64,000 bases of DNA from an uncultured Caulobacterales bacterium (GCA_903837135.1 CAILTK010000065.1:1-64000), one strand, 5' to 3'; counted from the stretch's first letter, positions 35,826 through 47,019 are shown. Translations and numbers: made by a program. Notes: generated by a model not told the origin, from the letters alone.

Positions 35826-38509
35826 CACAGCAGCATATGGTGTGTCGCGATCGCCTTTGGCAGGCTGATGAGCACGCGGGTTCCGCGCAAGCCGCTGGCG
35901 AGGTCGCCATGGATCGGGCTGGCGGCGGCGATCCTGCCGCCCTGCGCCTCGACGAAGCCCTTCGAGATGGCCAGGCCGAGGCCGATGCCCTGACCGCGGT
36001 CCGACGGCTGCTCCACGCGCCGGAACTTGTCGAACACCCGTTCCAACTCCGGCCCCGGTATGCCCTGGCCCTCGTCCTCGATGGAGATGACGACGTTGGC
36101 GCGGTCCTCGTAGGCGGCCACCTCGATGGCGGTGTCGTCGGGACTGTAGAGGATGGCGTTCTCGAGAATGTTGACCACCGCCTGTTCGAGCAGGGTCGGG
36201 TCGGCCTCGACCATCGACAGCTGGGCGGGGAAATCGCGCACCAGCGTCCGCTTGCCGAGCCGGCGCTGGACCCGTTCAATGGCGGCGCCGAGGACATCGC
36301 GCACGTCGGTGGTCTGCAGGCGGGTGGCCAGGCCCCCGCCCTCGAGACGGGTCATGTCGAGCAGGTCGCCCACATAGCGGTTCAGCCGGTCGGCCTCCTC
36401 GCGGATCGACTGCAAGAGGTCGCGGCGCACGCCGGGTTTCAGCCCCTCGCCGTAGTCGAGCAGGGTGGTGGCGGCGCCGAGGACCGTGGAGAGCGGGGTC
36501 CGGAGGTCGTGGCTGATCGAGTTGAGCAGGGCGGCCCGCAGCTGGTCCGACCGTCTCAGCGCCTGCGCCTCGGCGGACGCCGACGCCAACTCGGCCCGCT
36601 CCAGGCCCACGGCCCCCTGGTCCAGCAGGGCCAGCAGGAGCCGCTCGTCGTCCGAGCCCGGCAGGATCCGCCCGGCCTCCACGCCGGCGACGCCCGAGCG
36701 CGCCCTGAGGCCCTGCAGCGGCCAGAAGCTCCAGCCGACCTGCGGCATGGTGCCGGTGCCTGAGCCGGCCGGCTCGCCCTTTTCCCAGGCCCAGCGCGCC
36801 GCGGCCATGGCGCCGGTGGACAGGGGCTTGATTTCCGGAGCGCCGGCCACGGCCCGGATCTCGCCGTTCTCCGGCAGCAGCACCACGGCCGCGCCGCCGA
36901 TGGCGGCGGCCTGTTCGGCCAGGGCCTTAGCCGCCTCGGCCCGGGTGGCCACCGCCGAGAGACTGCGGCTGGCGGTCAGCAGGGCGCCGATGGCGGCGGC
37001 GCGGCGCGAGGTGGCGCGCGACTGGTCGCGCAGGCGTCCCGCCAGCGAGCCGGCGATTACCGCGACGACGAAGAACACCGCGAAGGTCAGAAGATCGGTG
37101 GCGTGCCCGATCACGAACGACAGGCGCGGTTCGAGGAAGAAGAAGTTGTAGCTCACCGCCGCCAGGCCGGCGGCGAGGATGGCCGGGCCGAAGCCGGACG
37201 ACAGGCCGGTGATCAGCACCGCCAGGAGGAAGATCATGGCCAGGTTGGCGCCCGACGCGGTGCGGTCGATCGCGGCGGCGACCAGGGTGGCGACGATCGC
37301 CGCCGCCCCTGCGACGGCGTAACCCTTGGGCGAGGGGCGCCGGAGGATGATCCGCGGCGGCGCTTCGCTGTCGCCCGGCGTCACGTCGGTGACCACGTGC
37401 AGGGCGGCGCCCGACGCGCGCTCGAGCAGGACATGCGCGAGGGACCGGCCGAACATCGCCCGCCAACGTCCGCCCTTGGCCCGGCCGATCACAAGCTGGG
37501 TGATGTTGTTGCGGTTGGCGTACTGCAGCACCGCGCCCGGAAGGTCGTCGGCGGTGAGGCTGACCACCGAGGCGCCGAGCTGTTCGGCCAGCTTGAAGGC
37601 GGCGGCGGAGCGCCCGGCTTCGGCCGGCGGCGTCGGCCGGTTCGGCCGTTCGACGTGCATCACCGTCCAGCGGGCGTCCATCATGTCCGCCAGCCGCCTT
37701 CCGGCGCGCACGAGCGAGGTGGCCAGGGCGTCGCCGCCGATCAGCACCAGGATTCGCTCGCCCGCGGCCCATGGCCCTTCGATGCCGGTCCGCCGCATGT
37801 GGCCGATCAGGGCGTCGTCGACGGTCTGGGCGGCGCGGCGCAACGCCAGTTCGCGCAGGGCGGTGAGGTTCTCGACCTTGAAGAACCGGTCTGACGCCAG
37901 GCGCGCGGTCTCCGGGACATAGACCTTGCCGGCGGCGAGGCGCTCGCGGAGCTCCTCGGGCGTGATGTCGATCACCTCGATCGCGTCGGCGCGGGCGAAG
38001 GCCAGATCGGGAACCGTCTCCTGCTGGCGCACGCCGGTGATGCGCCAGACCACTTCGACCAAGCTCTCCAGGTGCTGGATGTTGAGCGTGGTCCAGACGT
38101 CGATCCCGGCGGCCAGAATCTCCTCCACGTCCTGCCAGCGCTTGGGATGGCGCGAGCCGGGCGCGTTGGAATGGGCGTACTCGTCGACCAGCAGGAGTTT
38201 GGGCCGGCGCGCGAGGGCCGCGTCGATGTCGAACTCCATCAGCACCCGGCCGCGGTATTCGATCGGCTTGCGCGGCAGAACCTCGAGCGCGCCGACCAGG
38301 TCCTCGGTGTCCTTGCGGCCGTGCGTCTCCACCACGCCGACCACCACGTCCAGGCCCTCAGCGGCCCGGCGGGCGCCGCTCGACAGCATTTCGTAGGTCT
38401 TGCCGACGCCAGGGGCCATGCCGAGGAAGATCTTCAGCCGCCCGCGATCCTCGCGCCGGGTGGCGGCGAGAAGGGCGTCGGGATCCGGCCGCGGCTGTTC
38501 GGGGGTCGT
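35825..38509 (-). CDS. kdpD: Potassium sensor histidine kinase KdpD, apparent ACG start
   Basis: 894 residues if it starts at ACG 38509, the same length as I recall for E. coli KdpD. Order: KdpD domain with Walker A GMAPGVGKT (about residues 33-41), universal-stress-like domain, four closely spaced membrane segments (about residues 430-520), a GAF-like region, H-box SHDLRTPLSTVLG and ATPase boxes (NILENAILYSPDD, DEGQGIPG, GIGLGLAI). Translation from the first ATG (38419) would begin inside the P-loop strand and lose RLKIFLG. At the expected place AGGAG is followed six bases later by ACG, not ATG. The kdpC stop codon lies in frame just upstream, so no other start is available except CTG 38437. 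Confidence 0.88.
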   Translation of the reverse strand, partial: TTPEQPRPDPDALLAATRREDRGRLKIFLGMAPGVGKTYEMLSSGARRAAEGLDVVVGVVETHGRKDTEDLVGALEVLPRKPIEYRGRVLMEFDIDAALARRPKLLLVDEYAHSNAPGSRHPKRWQDVEEILAAGIDVWTTLNIQHLESLVEVVWRITGVRQQETVPDLAFARADAIEVIDITPEELRERLAAGKVYVPETARLASDRFFKVENLTALRELALRRAAQTVDDALIGHMRRTGIEGPWAAGERILVLIGGDALATSLVRAGRRLADMMDARWTVMHVERPNRPTPPAEAGRSAAAFKLAEQLGASVVSLTADDLPGAVLQYANRNNITQLVIGRAKGGRWRAMFGRSLAHVLLERASGAALHVVTDVTPGDSEAPPRIILRRPSPKGYAVAGAAAIVATLVAAAIDRTASGANLAMIFLLAVLITGLSSGFGPAILAAGLAAVSYNFFFLEPRLSFVIGHATDLLTFAVFFVVAVIAGSLAGRLRDQSRATSRRAAAIGALLTASRSLSAVATRAEAAKALAEQAAAIGGAAVVLLPENGEIRAVAGAPEIKPLSTGAMAAARWAWEKGEPAGSGTGTMPQVGWSFWPLQGLRARSGVAGVEAGRILPGSDDERLLLALLDQGAVGLERAELASASAEAQALRRSDQLRAALLNSISHDLRTPLSTVLGAATTLLDYGEGLKPGVRRDLLQSIREEADRLNRYVGDLLDMTRLEGGGLATRLQTTDVRDVLGAAIERVQRRLGKRTLVRDFPAQLSMVEADPTLLEQAVVNILENAILYSPDDTAIEVAAYEDRANVVISIEDEGQGIPGPELERVFDKFRRVEQPSDRGQGIGLGLAISKGFVEAQGGRIAAASPIHGDLASGLRGTRVLISLPKAIATHHMLL

Positions 38510-38518
38510 TTTAGGCTC

Positions 38519-39103
38519 CTAGCGGGCGATCGGATGCGCTTGATCGAGCGCGCGATTGACCAGAAGGACGTTGACGCGCGGCTGACCGATGAACCCTAGC
38601 GCCGGCGCCTCGGTGTAGCGAGCGATGATCGCCTGCACGGCGTTCGCGCCCATGCCGCGGGCGGCGGCGATCCGCGCCGCCTGGCGGGCGGCGTTCTCAG
38701 GCGAGATGTCCGGGTCCAGGCCCGAGCCCGAGGTGGTGACCGCATCGGCGGGAATCGGGCCGGGCGCCTCGGCCGCCAGGAGCTTGGCGTCGCCCGCCAC
38801 CCGGTCGGCCAGCTTCTTGTCCATGGGACCAAGGTTGGACCCCGCGGAACTGGTCGCGTCATAGCCGTTGGTCCCGGCGGCCGACGGGCGGGGATGCAGA
38901 TAGCCGGCGCCGGTAAAACCCTGGGCGATCAGCGCCGAGCCACGAACCTCGCCGCCGGCGTCGCGCACCAGGCTGCCGCCGGCCTGGTAGGGCAGGGCCA
39001 ACTGAGCCAGGCCGGTCACCGCCAGGGGATAGGCGAGGCCGGTCAGGAGGGTGAACAGGACCACCATCATCACGGCCGGACGCAGATGTTGGAGCGCGTT
39101 CAT
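38519..39103 (-). CDS. kdpC: Potassium-transporting ATPase subunit KdpC
   Basis: A 194-residue protein from ATG 39103, which has GTGAG five bases upstream; an ATG two codons earlier is less well placed. A single N-terminal membrane helix (MMVVLFTLLTGLAYPLAVTG) is followed by a periplasmic domain with the family segments GSALIAQGF, YLHPRPSAAG, TTSGSGLDPDISPENA and IARYTEAPALGFIGQPRVNVLLVN. KdpC assists high-affinity K+ binding by KdpA and couples it to ATP binding by KdpB. Its TAG overlaps the kdpD ribosome site. Confidence 0.95.
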   Translation of the reverse strand: MNALQHLRPAVMMVVLFTLLTGLAYPLAVTGLAQLALPYQAGGSLVRDAGGEVRGSALIAQGFTGAGYLHPRPSAAGTNGYDATSSAGSNLGPMDKKLADRVAGDAKLLAAEAPGPIPADAVTTSGSGLDPDISPENAARQAARIAAARGMGANAVQAIIARYTEAPALGFIGQPRVNVLLVNRALDQAHPIAR

Positions 39104-39125
39104 GAGCATCTCACCATTTGTTTGA

Positions 39126-39950
39126 CTACCATTTCTTTGAAAGGCCGGCGTAGACCTGTACGCCCGGGGTCGCCCGGTTGAGGCCGATGTTGATCCCGCC
39201 GTCGATCTTGAACAGCTTGTCGACCAGCTTGGTCACGGCGAAGTCCACCGAGACCTGCCGCACCGTTCCGGCAGGATCGAAGTTCCAGTCGCCCCAGAGT
39301 TCGCCATAGAGGGTCACGTCCCTGGGCAGGTTGCAGCTCAGGTTGACGGTCTGGCTGGTATTGAAATGTCGGCCGTCTCCGGTCTGATCCTTGAAGACGT
39401 CCACTTCGGGTGAAAACGTCAGACCCCACCGGCTGTCGAGGGTGAGGTTGATCGGCGCGCTCACGCCGCCTTCCCAGACGCCGTTGCCGACCCCCAGCGG
39501 CGCGGTCGGCGCCTTCACATACGGGAACAGGCCGACCTGAACGCTTCCGTCGCTGTAGGCGGTGTATTTCACGCGCAGATAGAGGTCGCCGACCCCGCTC
39601 CGGGTCCGCTCGCCGGACGCCTCGCGGGTGCGGACGACTTCGTAGGGGGCGATGTCGACCTCGACGTCGACGTTCTTGACCAGGCCGTATTTCAGGGTGG
39701 GGTTGGTCGCCAGCCAGGTGTCGGTCGTCACGCCGTCGAGATGCTGGAAGGTTCCGTTGAAGAGGTCGGTCTCAAGCTGCCAGTAACCGGGCTCCACGGC
39801 GCACGCGCTGTTGGACTTGGTCGGCCGGTCGGTGCACAGCGCCGGCGGCCCGCTGTCCGGCGGCGTCGGCGCGGCGGTGGGGGCGCCGTCCTGGGCGCGC
39901 GCTTCGCCGGCGAAGGCCAGCGCAGCGATCAGCGATAGGGTCGGTCGCAA
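39126..39950 (-). CDS. Outer-membrane beta-barrel protein encoded within the kdp operon
   Basis: A 274-residue protein from TTG 39950 (GGAG seven bases upstream). A signal peptide ends near residue 19 (ARAQDG). A Pro/Ala-rich stretch with two cysteines (LCTDRP, SACAVEPG) follows, then alternating beta-strands: WQLETDLFNGT, TNPTLKYGLVKNVDVEVDIAPYE-like, LYLRVKYTAYSD, VQVGLFPYVKAP, WGLTFSPEVDVF and the terminal VQVYAGLSKKW with an aromatic last residue. This resembles the transporter family related to phenol-degradation MetA outer-membrane proteins. It lies between kdpB and kdpC, so it may let K+ through the outer membrane or sense the envelope. Not part of E. coli kdp. Confidence 0.8.
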   Translation of the reverse strand: MRPTLSLIAALAFAGEARAQDGAPTAAPTPPDSGPPALCTDRPTKSNSACAVEPGYWQLETDLFNGTFQHLDGVTTDTWLATNPTLKYGLVKNVDVEVDIAPYEVVRTREASGERTRSGVGDLYLRVKYTAYSDGSVQVGLFPYVKAPTAPLGVGNGVWEGGVSAPINLTLDSRWGLTFSPEVDVFKDQTGDGRHFNTSQTVNLSCNLPRDVTLYGELWGDWNFDPAGTVRQVSVDFAVTKLVDKLFKIDGGINIGLNRATPGVQVYAGLSKKW

Positions 39951-39964
39951 CGGGGCGCTCCAGC

Positions 39965-42022
<2,058 letters not shown>

Positions 42023-42041
42023 GAGCGTGTCCTTTACGGGA

Positions 42042-43757
42042 TCAGTGGGTCGCCGCGATCATCTGGAAGTGCTCCACGATCGGGCCGAGGGCGAGCGGCG
42101 GGAAGTACTGCAGCCCGCCGAGGATCAGGATCACGCCGAGCAGCAGCAGCACGAACTGCAGGCCGTCGGTCGGGAGAGTCCCGGCGGTGGGCTGCAGCCT
42201 GGGCTTGGCGGCGATGGAGCCGGCCAGGGCGAGCACCGGCACGGCGTAGGCGAAGCGGCCAAGGCCCATGGTGATGGCGAGGGTGGTGTCCCACCACGGG
42301 GTGTTGGCGTTGAGGCCGCCGAAGGCCGAGCCGTTGTTCCCGACCGCGGAGCTGTAGGCGTAGAGAATCTCGGTCAGCCCGTGCGGGCCGCTCGTCGAGA
42401 CGGTCTTCAGCGCTTCGGGCAGCACCGAGGCGACCGCGGCGAATCCCAGCAGGGCGGCCGGCAGGATCAGCGTGGCCAGGACGGCGAACTTGACCTCGCG
42501 GCTCTCGATCTTCTTGCCGAGGTATTCCGGCGTTCGCCCGACCATCAGGCCGGCGACGAAGACGGCGATGATCGCCATCACGACCATGCCGTAGAGACCC
42601 GAACCGACCCCGCCCGGCGTCATCTCGCCGAGCTTGATCAGGAACAGGGCCATGCCTCCGCCGAGCGGCGTGAAGCTCTCGATCTGGCCGTTGATCCCCC
42701 CGTCCGAGGCGCCGGTGGTCATGGCCGTCCAGACGGCGGTGGACGGCGCGCCGAACCGCACCTCCTCGCCCTCCATGTTGGGCGTGGCCGTCACATGGGC
42801 GGCGTGGGCCAGGGCCGGGGTCGGCAGGGTCTCGTTGACGTAGATCACCGCGGCGGCGGCGCAGACGATGATCGCCGCGGCCGCGATCAGGGCGCGGGTC
42901 TCCTTGCGGGCGAAGGCGACCACGCCGAAGGCCACAAACACCGCGAACGACAGGGCGTTCATGACGATCTCTTCAATCAGGTTCGACCAGCCGTTCGGGT
43001 TCTCGAACGGGTGGGCCGAGTTGGCGCCGAAGAAGCCGCCGCCGTTGGTGCCGAGCTGTTTGATGATCTCCTGGCTCGCCACCGGGCCGACCACCAAAGT
43101 CTGTTTGGCGCCCTCGAGCGTCTTGGCGTCGATGGTGGCCGCCAGGGTCTGCGGCACGCCCTGCGCCACCAGCACCAGCGCCAGCACCAGCGAGATCGGC
43201 AGGAGGACGTAGAGGGTGATGCGGGTCAGGTCGGCCCAGAAATTGCCGATCGTCTCGCCCCGGTTGGCGGCGAAGGCGCGGGCCAGGGCGGCGGCTACGG
43301 CCATGCCGGCGGCGGCCGAGGCGAAGTTCTGCACCGTGAGCCCGGCCATCTGGCTGAGGTTCGAGAGCGTGCTTTCGCCGCTGTAGGACTGCCAGTTGGT
43401 GTTGGTGACGAAGCTGATGGCGGTGTTGAAAGCCAGGTGCGGCGCCATGCCGGCGAAGTGCTGCGGGTTCAGCGGCAACAGGCCCTGGGTGCGCAGGATC
43501 AGGTACAGGAGACCGAAGCCGGCCAGGCTGAAGCCGAGGAAGGCGCCGGTGTAGCCCAGCCAGCGCTGGCCCTGGTCGGGCTTGACGCCGACGAGGGCGT
43601 AGACACCGCGTTCGACCGGGCGCAACACCGGGTCGAGCCAGGTCTTCCCGCCGGTCCACACCCGCGCCAGATAGAGGCCGAGCGGAAAGCCCAGAGCAAG
43701 GGTCGATGCGAGGGTGAAGGCGATCTCCGCCCACCCCTGCCAGGTCATGCCGGACAT
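42042..43757 (-). CDS. kdpA: Potassium-transporting ATPase subunit KdpA
   Basis: A 571-residue membrane protein of the superfamily of K+ transporters, with about ten membrane spans. The selectivity-filter loops are recognisable: [53 protein letters not shown] and [20 protein letters not shown]. It forms the K+-selective channel part from which ions pass to KdpB. It starts MSGMTWQGW, ten bases after the kdpF stop. Confidence 0.96.
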   Translation of the reverse strand: MSGMTWQGWAEIAFTLASTLALGFPLGLYLARVWTGGKTWLDPVLRPVERGVYALVGVKPDQGQRWLGYTGAFLGFSLAGFGLLYLILRTQGLLPLNPQHFAGMAPHLAFNTAISFVTNTNWQSYSGESTLSNLSQMAGLTVQNFASAAAGMAVAAALARAFAANRGETIGNFWADLTRITLYVLLPISLVLALVLVAQGVPQTLAATIDAKTLEGAKQTLVVGPVASQEIIKQLGTNGGGFFGANSAHPFENPNGWSNLIEEIVMNALSFAVFVAFGVVAFARKETRALIAAAAIIVCAAAAVIYVNETLPTPALAHAAHVTATPNMEGEEVRFGAPSTAVWTAMTTGASDGGINGQIESFTPLGGGMALFLIKLGEMTPGGVGSGLYGMVVMAIIAVFVAGLMVGRTPEYLGKKIESREVKFAVLATLILPAALLGFAAVASVLPEALKTVSTSGPHGLTEILYAYSSAVGNNGSAFGGLNANTPWWDTTLAITMGLGRFAYAVPVLALAGSIAAKPRLQPTAGTLPTDGLQFVLLLLGVILILGGLQYFPPLALGPIVEHFQMIAATH

Positions 43758-43767
43758 CGGTCTTGCC

Positions 43768-43854
43768 TCAGAACTTGTCGGGGCGCAGGAGGGCGGCCAC
43801 CATATAGACGCCGACGCCGAGGGCGGCGGCGGCGTAGATCAACGCCACGATCAT
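43768..43854 (-). CDS. kdpF: Small membrane subunit KdpF
   Basis: A 28-residue single-span membrane peptide [20 protein letters not shown] followed by ALLRPDKF. The L-x-RP-(D/E)-(K/R)-F ending is the KdpF signature. KdpF stabilises the KdpABC complex. It lies between a second small membrane ORF and kdpA, with 2 bases and 10 bases of spacing respectively. Confidence 0.92.
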   Translation of the reverse strand: MIVALIYAAAALGVGVYMVAALLRPDKF

Positions 43855-43856
43855 GT

Positions 43857-43940
43857 TCAGAGCCTTTTCAGAAGGCCGGCGTAGACGCCGAAACCCAGGA
43901 ACAGGGCGACGCCCAGCACGCAGAAGATCAGATCGTCCAT
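43857..43940 (-). CDS. 27-residue membrane microprotein upstream of kdpF
   Basis: The reading frame encodes MDDLIFCVLGVALFLGFGVY then AGLLKRL: two acidic residues, one hydrophobic helix of about 18 residues and a basic C-terminus. TTAGG lies eight bases before the ATG, and the stop is two bases before the kdpF ATG, so it is packed as the first cistron of the operon. It resembles KdpF in size and topology but lacks its ending. I recall similar short unannotated peptides in this position in other bacteria, which supports a real gene. It may be a second stabilising subunit or leader peptide. Confidence 0.7.
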   Translation of the reverse strand: MDDLIFCVLGVALFLGFGVYAGLLKRL

Positions 43941-44094
43941 GATGCAAACCTAACACCAGGCGGCGAACATGGCCTTGATGTGCATCAACACTCCATCGCG
44001 GCCCGGAGGGCGGGGCATAAGGAACGCATAAAGATTTCGCCGAACCTGATCGCCGCCGTTCCGGCTGGACGCCCGGGACCATCGGACGGTTCCC
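43941..44094. promoter_or_regulatory. Divergent interval between kdp operon and phosphonate-locus gene
   Basis: This 154-base gap must contain the kdp promoter (leftward) and the promoter of the CDP-alcohol phosphatidyltransferase gene (rightward). I cannot identify a KdpE site or a clear -35/-10. GATGCAAACC and TGATGTGCATCAA elements near 43940-43990 are AT-richer than the rest. Confidence 0.4.
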
Positions 44095-44784
44095 ATGACG
44101 CCGTATTTGCGCGTATGTGTCGGTGGTGTGACGTTTAGCGGGGTGATCGTGGGTACTTCTTGGAGCCATCTGCTGGTGCGCCCTCTGGCGCGGCCGCTCA
44201 TCCGGCTTGGCGTCACGCCGAACCAGATCACCGCCCTGCACCTGATCGTCGGCCTGATCACCGTCGCCGCCATCGCCTGGGGTACGCCGGCGGCGGAAAT
44301 CGGGGCGGGGTTCGGCTGGCTGTTCGCCTGTCTGCTCGACCGGCTGGACGGCGAGGTCGCCCGCATCGGCGACATGTGCACCCCGGCCGGGCACAAGTTC
44401 GACTGCTTCGTCGATACGACGCTGAGCTCGCTCTACTTTCTGGGCCTCGGCGTCGGCCTTCGCGATGCGCCCCAGCCGTTCGGATGGATCGCCGTGGCGT
44501 GCGGTGTGATCGCCTGCGCCAGCCAGTTGACGCTGAGCCAGGTGGCCGAAGACTTCGACAGCCAGTCCGACGACGGCAAGATCCTGGCCAGCCGCTGGGG
44601 GTTCGACGCCGACGACGCCCTCTATCTGCTGGGGCCGCTGCTCTGGCTGCCGTTCAACATTCGCCTGGGCGCCACGGTGCTGGCCGCGCTCGGCACGGGC
44701 GGCTTCCTGCTGCTGTTCCTGCGCCGGCTGGCCGGCCTGAAGCGCAAGCTCGCCGCCGACGCCCTGGCCCGGCCGGCGGAATAG
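44095..44784 (+). CDS. CDP-alcohol phosphatidyltransferase-family membrane enzyme, phosphonate locus
   Basis: A 229-residue membrane protein with about six spans. The CDP-alcohol phosphotransferase motif is complete: D82, D85, G86, A89, R90, G99, D103 and D107 in LLDRLDGEVARIGD...GHKFDCFVD. The enzyme class joins a CDP- or CMP-activated head group and an alcohol. Since pgsA already exists at 10660-11244, this one likely has a special substrate. It converges with the transaminase gene across seven bases and lies beside all genes for aminoethylphosphonate synthesis. I infer transfer of a CMP-activated phosphonate to a lipid alcohol (diacylglycerol or ceramide). The exact start (ATG 44095 or GTG 44119) is uncertain. 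Confidence 0.82.
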   Translation: MTPYLRVCVGGVTFSGVIVGTSWSHLLVRPLARPLIRLGVTPNQITALHLIVGLITVAAIAWGTPAAEIGAGFGWLFACLLDRLDGEVARIGDMCTPAGHKFDCFVDTTLSSLYFLGLGVGLRDAPQPFGWIAVACGVIACASQLTLSQVAEDFDSQSDDGKILASRWGFDADDALYLLGPLLWLPFNIRLGATVLAALGTGGFLLLFLRRLAGLKRKLAADALARPAE

Positions 44785-44791
44785 CCCGGCG

Positions 44792-45865
44792 TCAACCCTC
44801 GGCGATGGCGTTCACCAGGTCGTCGAAGTCCGCATCCTCCAGAGCGCCGATGCAGCCGATTCGGAAGGTCTCCGCGTCGGTCAGCTTGCCCGGATAGATC
44901 ACCAGCCCGCGCGCCGCGAGGCGGTCGTACAGGGCGGCGAAGTCGAACGGCCGGCCGGACGGCGGAACGAAGGTGGCGATGATCGGCGACTGCAGCGGGC
45001 GGTCGAGATAGAGGCGATAGCCCAGAGGCTCCAGGCCCGCCGCCACTCGGTCGAACCGGCGCTGATAGCGGGCAAGACGCGCCTGGGGGCCGCCCTCGGT
45101 CTCCAGCAGGCGCAGGGCTTCGACCAGACCGGCGACGATCTGCACCGGCGGGGTGAAGCGCCACTGGCCGTCCGCCGCGAAGCCGCGCCACTGGGCGTGC
45201 AGGTCGAACGACAGGGATGGGTTGCGGCCTTCCGCCTGTTCGATCAGCGTGCGCTCGACGAGGGCGAAGCCGAGACCGGGCGGCCCCTCCAGGCCCTTGT
45301 TGCTCGAGGCCAGGACGGCCGCCACCGGAGTCCCGGCGAGGTCCAGCGGCAGGGCGCCGAAGCTGGCCATGGCGTCGAGCAGCAGCCGACGGCCGGCCCG
45401 CTCGACGACCTGGGCCACGGCCTCCAGCGGATTGAGCAGGCCGGTGGTGGTCTCGACGTGCACCAGGCTGACGTGGGTGATGGCGGGGTCGGCCGCGAGC
45501 GCCGCGGCCAGCCGCGCCGCGTCCACCGGCGCGTTCTCCGGATGATCGAGGGTCTCGACCGTCAGTCCCAGGCGCCGGGCGATCGTCGCCATGCGTCGGC
45601 CGTAGGCGCCGTTGATGAGCACCAAGAGCTTGTGCTCCCTGCCCATGAGCGTACCGACCGCCGCTTCGAGGACGAAGGTGCCGCTGCCCTGCAACGGGAC
45701 GGCGACATGGCTGTCGGCGCCGTTGGCGACGTCGAGCAGCCGGCGCCGCAGGTCGGCGGTGAGGGCGATGAAGGCGGCGTCGCGCGAGCCCCAGTCGCGC
45801 CGCATGGCGTCGCGGACGCGCGCGTCGGTGGTCAGCGGGCCGGGGGTGAACAGCCGCTGGGTCAC
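44792..45865 (-). CDS. phnW: 2-aminoethylphosphonate-pyruvate transaminase-type enzyme
   Basis: A 357-residue class V PLP aminotransferase from GTG 45865, overlapping the decarboxylase stop by four bases (GTGA). It starts LFTPGPLTTDARVRDAM and has RDWGSRDAAFIAL, PLQGSGTFVLEAAVGTL, LLLDAMASFGALPLDL (with the PLP-ring Asp) and the PLP lysine in ASSNKGLEGPPGLGFAL. This fits AEP transaminase. In the biosynthetic direction it aminates phosphonoacetaldehyde to 2-aminoethylphosphonate. PhnW can also act in degradation, but the adjoining PEP mutase and phosphonopyruvate decarboxylase favour synthesis. It is the third gene of the pepM-ppd-phnW operon. Confidence 0.92.
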   Translation of the reverse strand: MTQRLFTPGPLTTDARVRDAMRRDWGSRDAAFIALTADLRRRLLDVANGADSHVAVPLQGSGTFVLEAAVGTLMGREHKLLVLINGAYGRRMATIARRLGLTVETLDHPENAPVDAARLAAALAADPAITHVSLVHVETTTGLLNPLEAVAQVVERAGRRLLLDAMASFGALPLDLAGTPVAAVLASSNKGLEGPPGLGFALVERTLIEQAEGRNPSLSFDLHAQWRGFAADGQWRFTPPVQIVAGLVEALRLLETEGGPQARLARYQRRFDRVAAGLEPLGYRLYLDRPLQSPIIATFVPPSGRPFDFAALYDRLAARGLVIYPGKLTDAETFRIGCIGALEDADFDDLVNAIAEG

Positions 45866-47019
45866 GGCCGCGGCGCCGCCTGGGCGCGGGCGACGAAGGC
45901 CTTGAAGCGCCGGGCCACATCGGCGGGGGCGATCGTCGGCCGTCCGAGCTTGTCCATCGCGCCCGGCGCGATGCGCAGATGGATCAGCCTGGGCCCCCGC
46001 AGGGTGTAGGCCGCCTCCAGCGCGGCGCCGAAGCCCTGAAGGCTGTCGCACGAGGCGGCGTAGCGATAGCCGCAGGCGAGGGCGATGGCGGCGAAATCGA
46101 CGCCCTCGCTGACCGTCGCCTGGCCGCCGGTGGAGTCGTGGACCCCGTTGTCGAGCAGGATGTGGGTCAGGTTGCTCGGACGATAGGCGCCGATGGTGGC
46201 GAAGGTCCCGAGCTTCATCAGGGCGGCGCCGTCGCCGTCGAGCACCACGACGGGCCGGGCCGTGTTGAGCGCGAGGCCCAGGGCCATGCCCGAGGCGCCG
46301 CCCATGGACCCGACCTGATAGAGGTGCTGCTCGCGGTCTTCGAGGGTGAACAGCTCGCGGCCGCACTTGCCCGTGGTGGCGATGACCGCCGCCTCGGGAT
46401 CGGCGCGTTCGAGATAGGCGGCCAGCGCCGCGGCCCGCGCCGGCCGCTCGCCGCCCTGTTCGAACCGGTCGCGCCGACCGGGCGCCGCGGGGACGATGGG
46501 CGGCTGGTCGAGCGGGCCGTCCTCGACGTCGCCCTTGCGCAGGATCCAGGCGACCGGAAGGCCGGTCTCGGCCATGGCCCGGATCGCGTCGGCGAAGGCG
46601 GGGTCGAGCTGGTCGGGCGCGTTCGGGAAGGCGGCCGGCGGCGCGCCGATCAGACGCAGCAGGTCATGGGTGATCGTTCCCATCAGCTCATGCTGCGGCT
46701 CGTCCTTCAGTCCAGGCTCCCCGCGCCAGGTGGTGATGAACAGGGTGGGGATTCTGAAGGGCGCGTTCAGCGAGGTCAGCGGATTGACGGCGTTGCCGAG
46801 ACCCGAGTTCTGACACATCACCACGGTGGCGCGCCCCGCCAGCCAGGCCCCCGCGGCGATGGCCACGGCCTCGCCCTCGCTGGCCGCCCCCACATAGCGC
46901 AGGCTGCGGTCCGACAGGACGCCGTTGATCAGCGGCGTAAGAAAGCTGCACGGGACGCCGGTGTAAAAGTCGAAGCCCGCGCGCGTCGCCGCGCCGAGAA
47001 AGTCCTGAGCTGTGATCAT
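45862..47019 (-). CDS. ppd: Phosphonopyruvate decarboxylase
   Basis: A 385-residue thiamine-diphosphate enzyme. The N-terminal half has FYTGVPCSFLTPLINGV, GAASEGEAVAIAAGAWLAG (with the ThDP-activating Glu) and MCQNSGLGNAVNPLTSL. The C-terminal half has the ThDP/Mg motif DGDGAALMKLGTFATIG, then LTHILLDNGVHDSTGGQ. All are typical of Ppd and related sulfopyruvate decarboxylase. It removes CO2 from 3-phosphonopyruvate to give phosphonoacetaldehyde, making the unfavourable PEP mutase step irreversible. It begins 16 bases after pepM and overlaps phnW. Confidence 0.94.
   Translation of the reverse strand: MITAQDFLGAATRAGFDFYTGVPCSFLTPLINGVLSDRSLRYVGAASEGEAVAIAAGAWLAGRATVVMCQNSGLGNAVNPLTSLNAPFRIPTLFITTWRGEPGLKDEPQHELMGTITHDLLRLIGAPPAAFPNAPDQLDPAFADAIRAMAETGLPVAWILRKGDVEDGPLDQPPIVPAAPGRRDRFEQGGERPARAAALAAYLERADPEAAVIATTGKCGRELFTLEDREQHLYQVGSMGGASGMALGLALNTARPVVVLDGDGAALMKLGTFATIGAYRPSNLTHILLDNGVHDSTGGQATVSEGVDFAAIALACGYRYAASCDSLQGFGAALEAAYTLRGPRLIHLRIAPGAMDKLGRPTIAPADVARRFKAFVARAQAAPRP

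Noticed and set aside
44160-44897. A 245-codon + frame overlapping the CDP-alcohol phosphatidyltransferase
   Set aside because: Arg/Pro-rich shadow frame; the other frame has the complete CDP-alcohol phosphotransferase motif and membrane spans.
44792-45865. A phosphonate degradation role for the AEP transaminase
   Set aside because: No phosphonatase (PhnX), PhnA/PhnY-PhnZ route or transporter is nearby, while PEP mutase and phosphonopyruvate decarboxylase are in the same operon, which favours synthesis.
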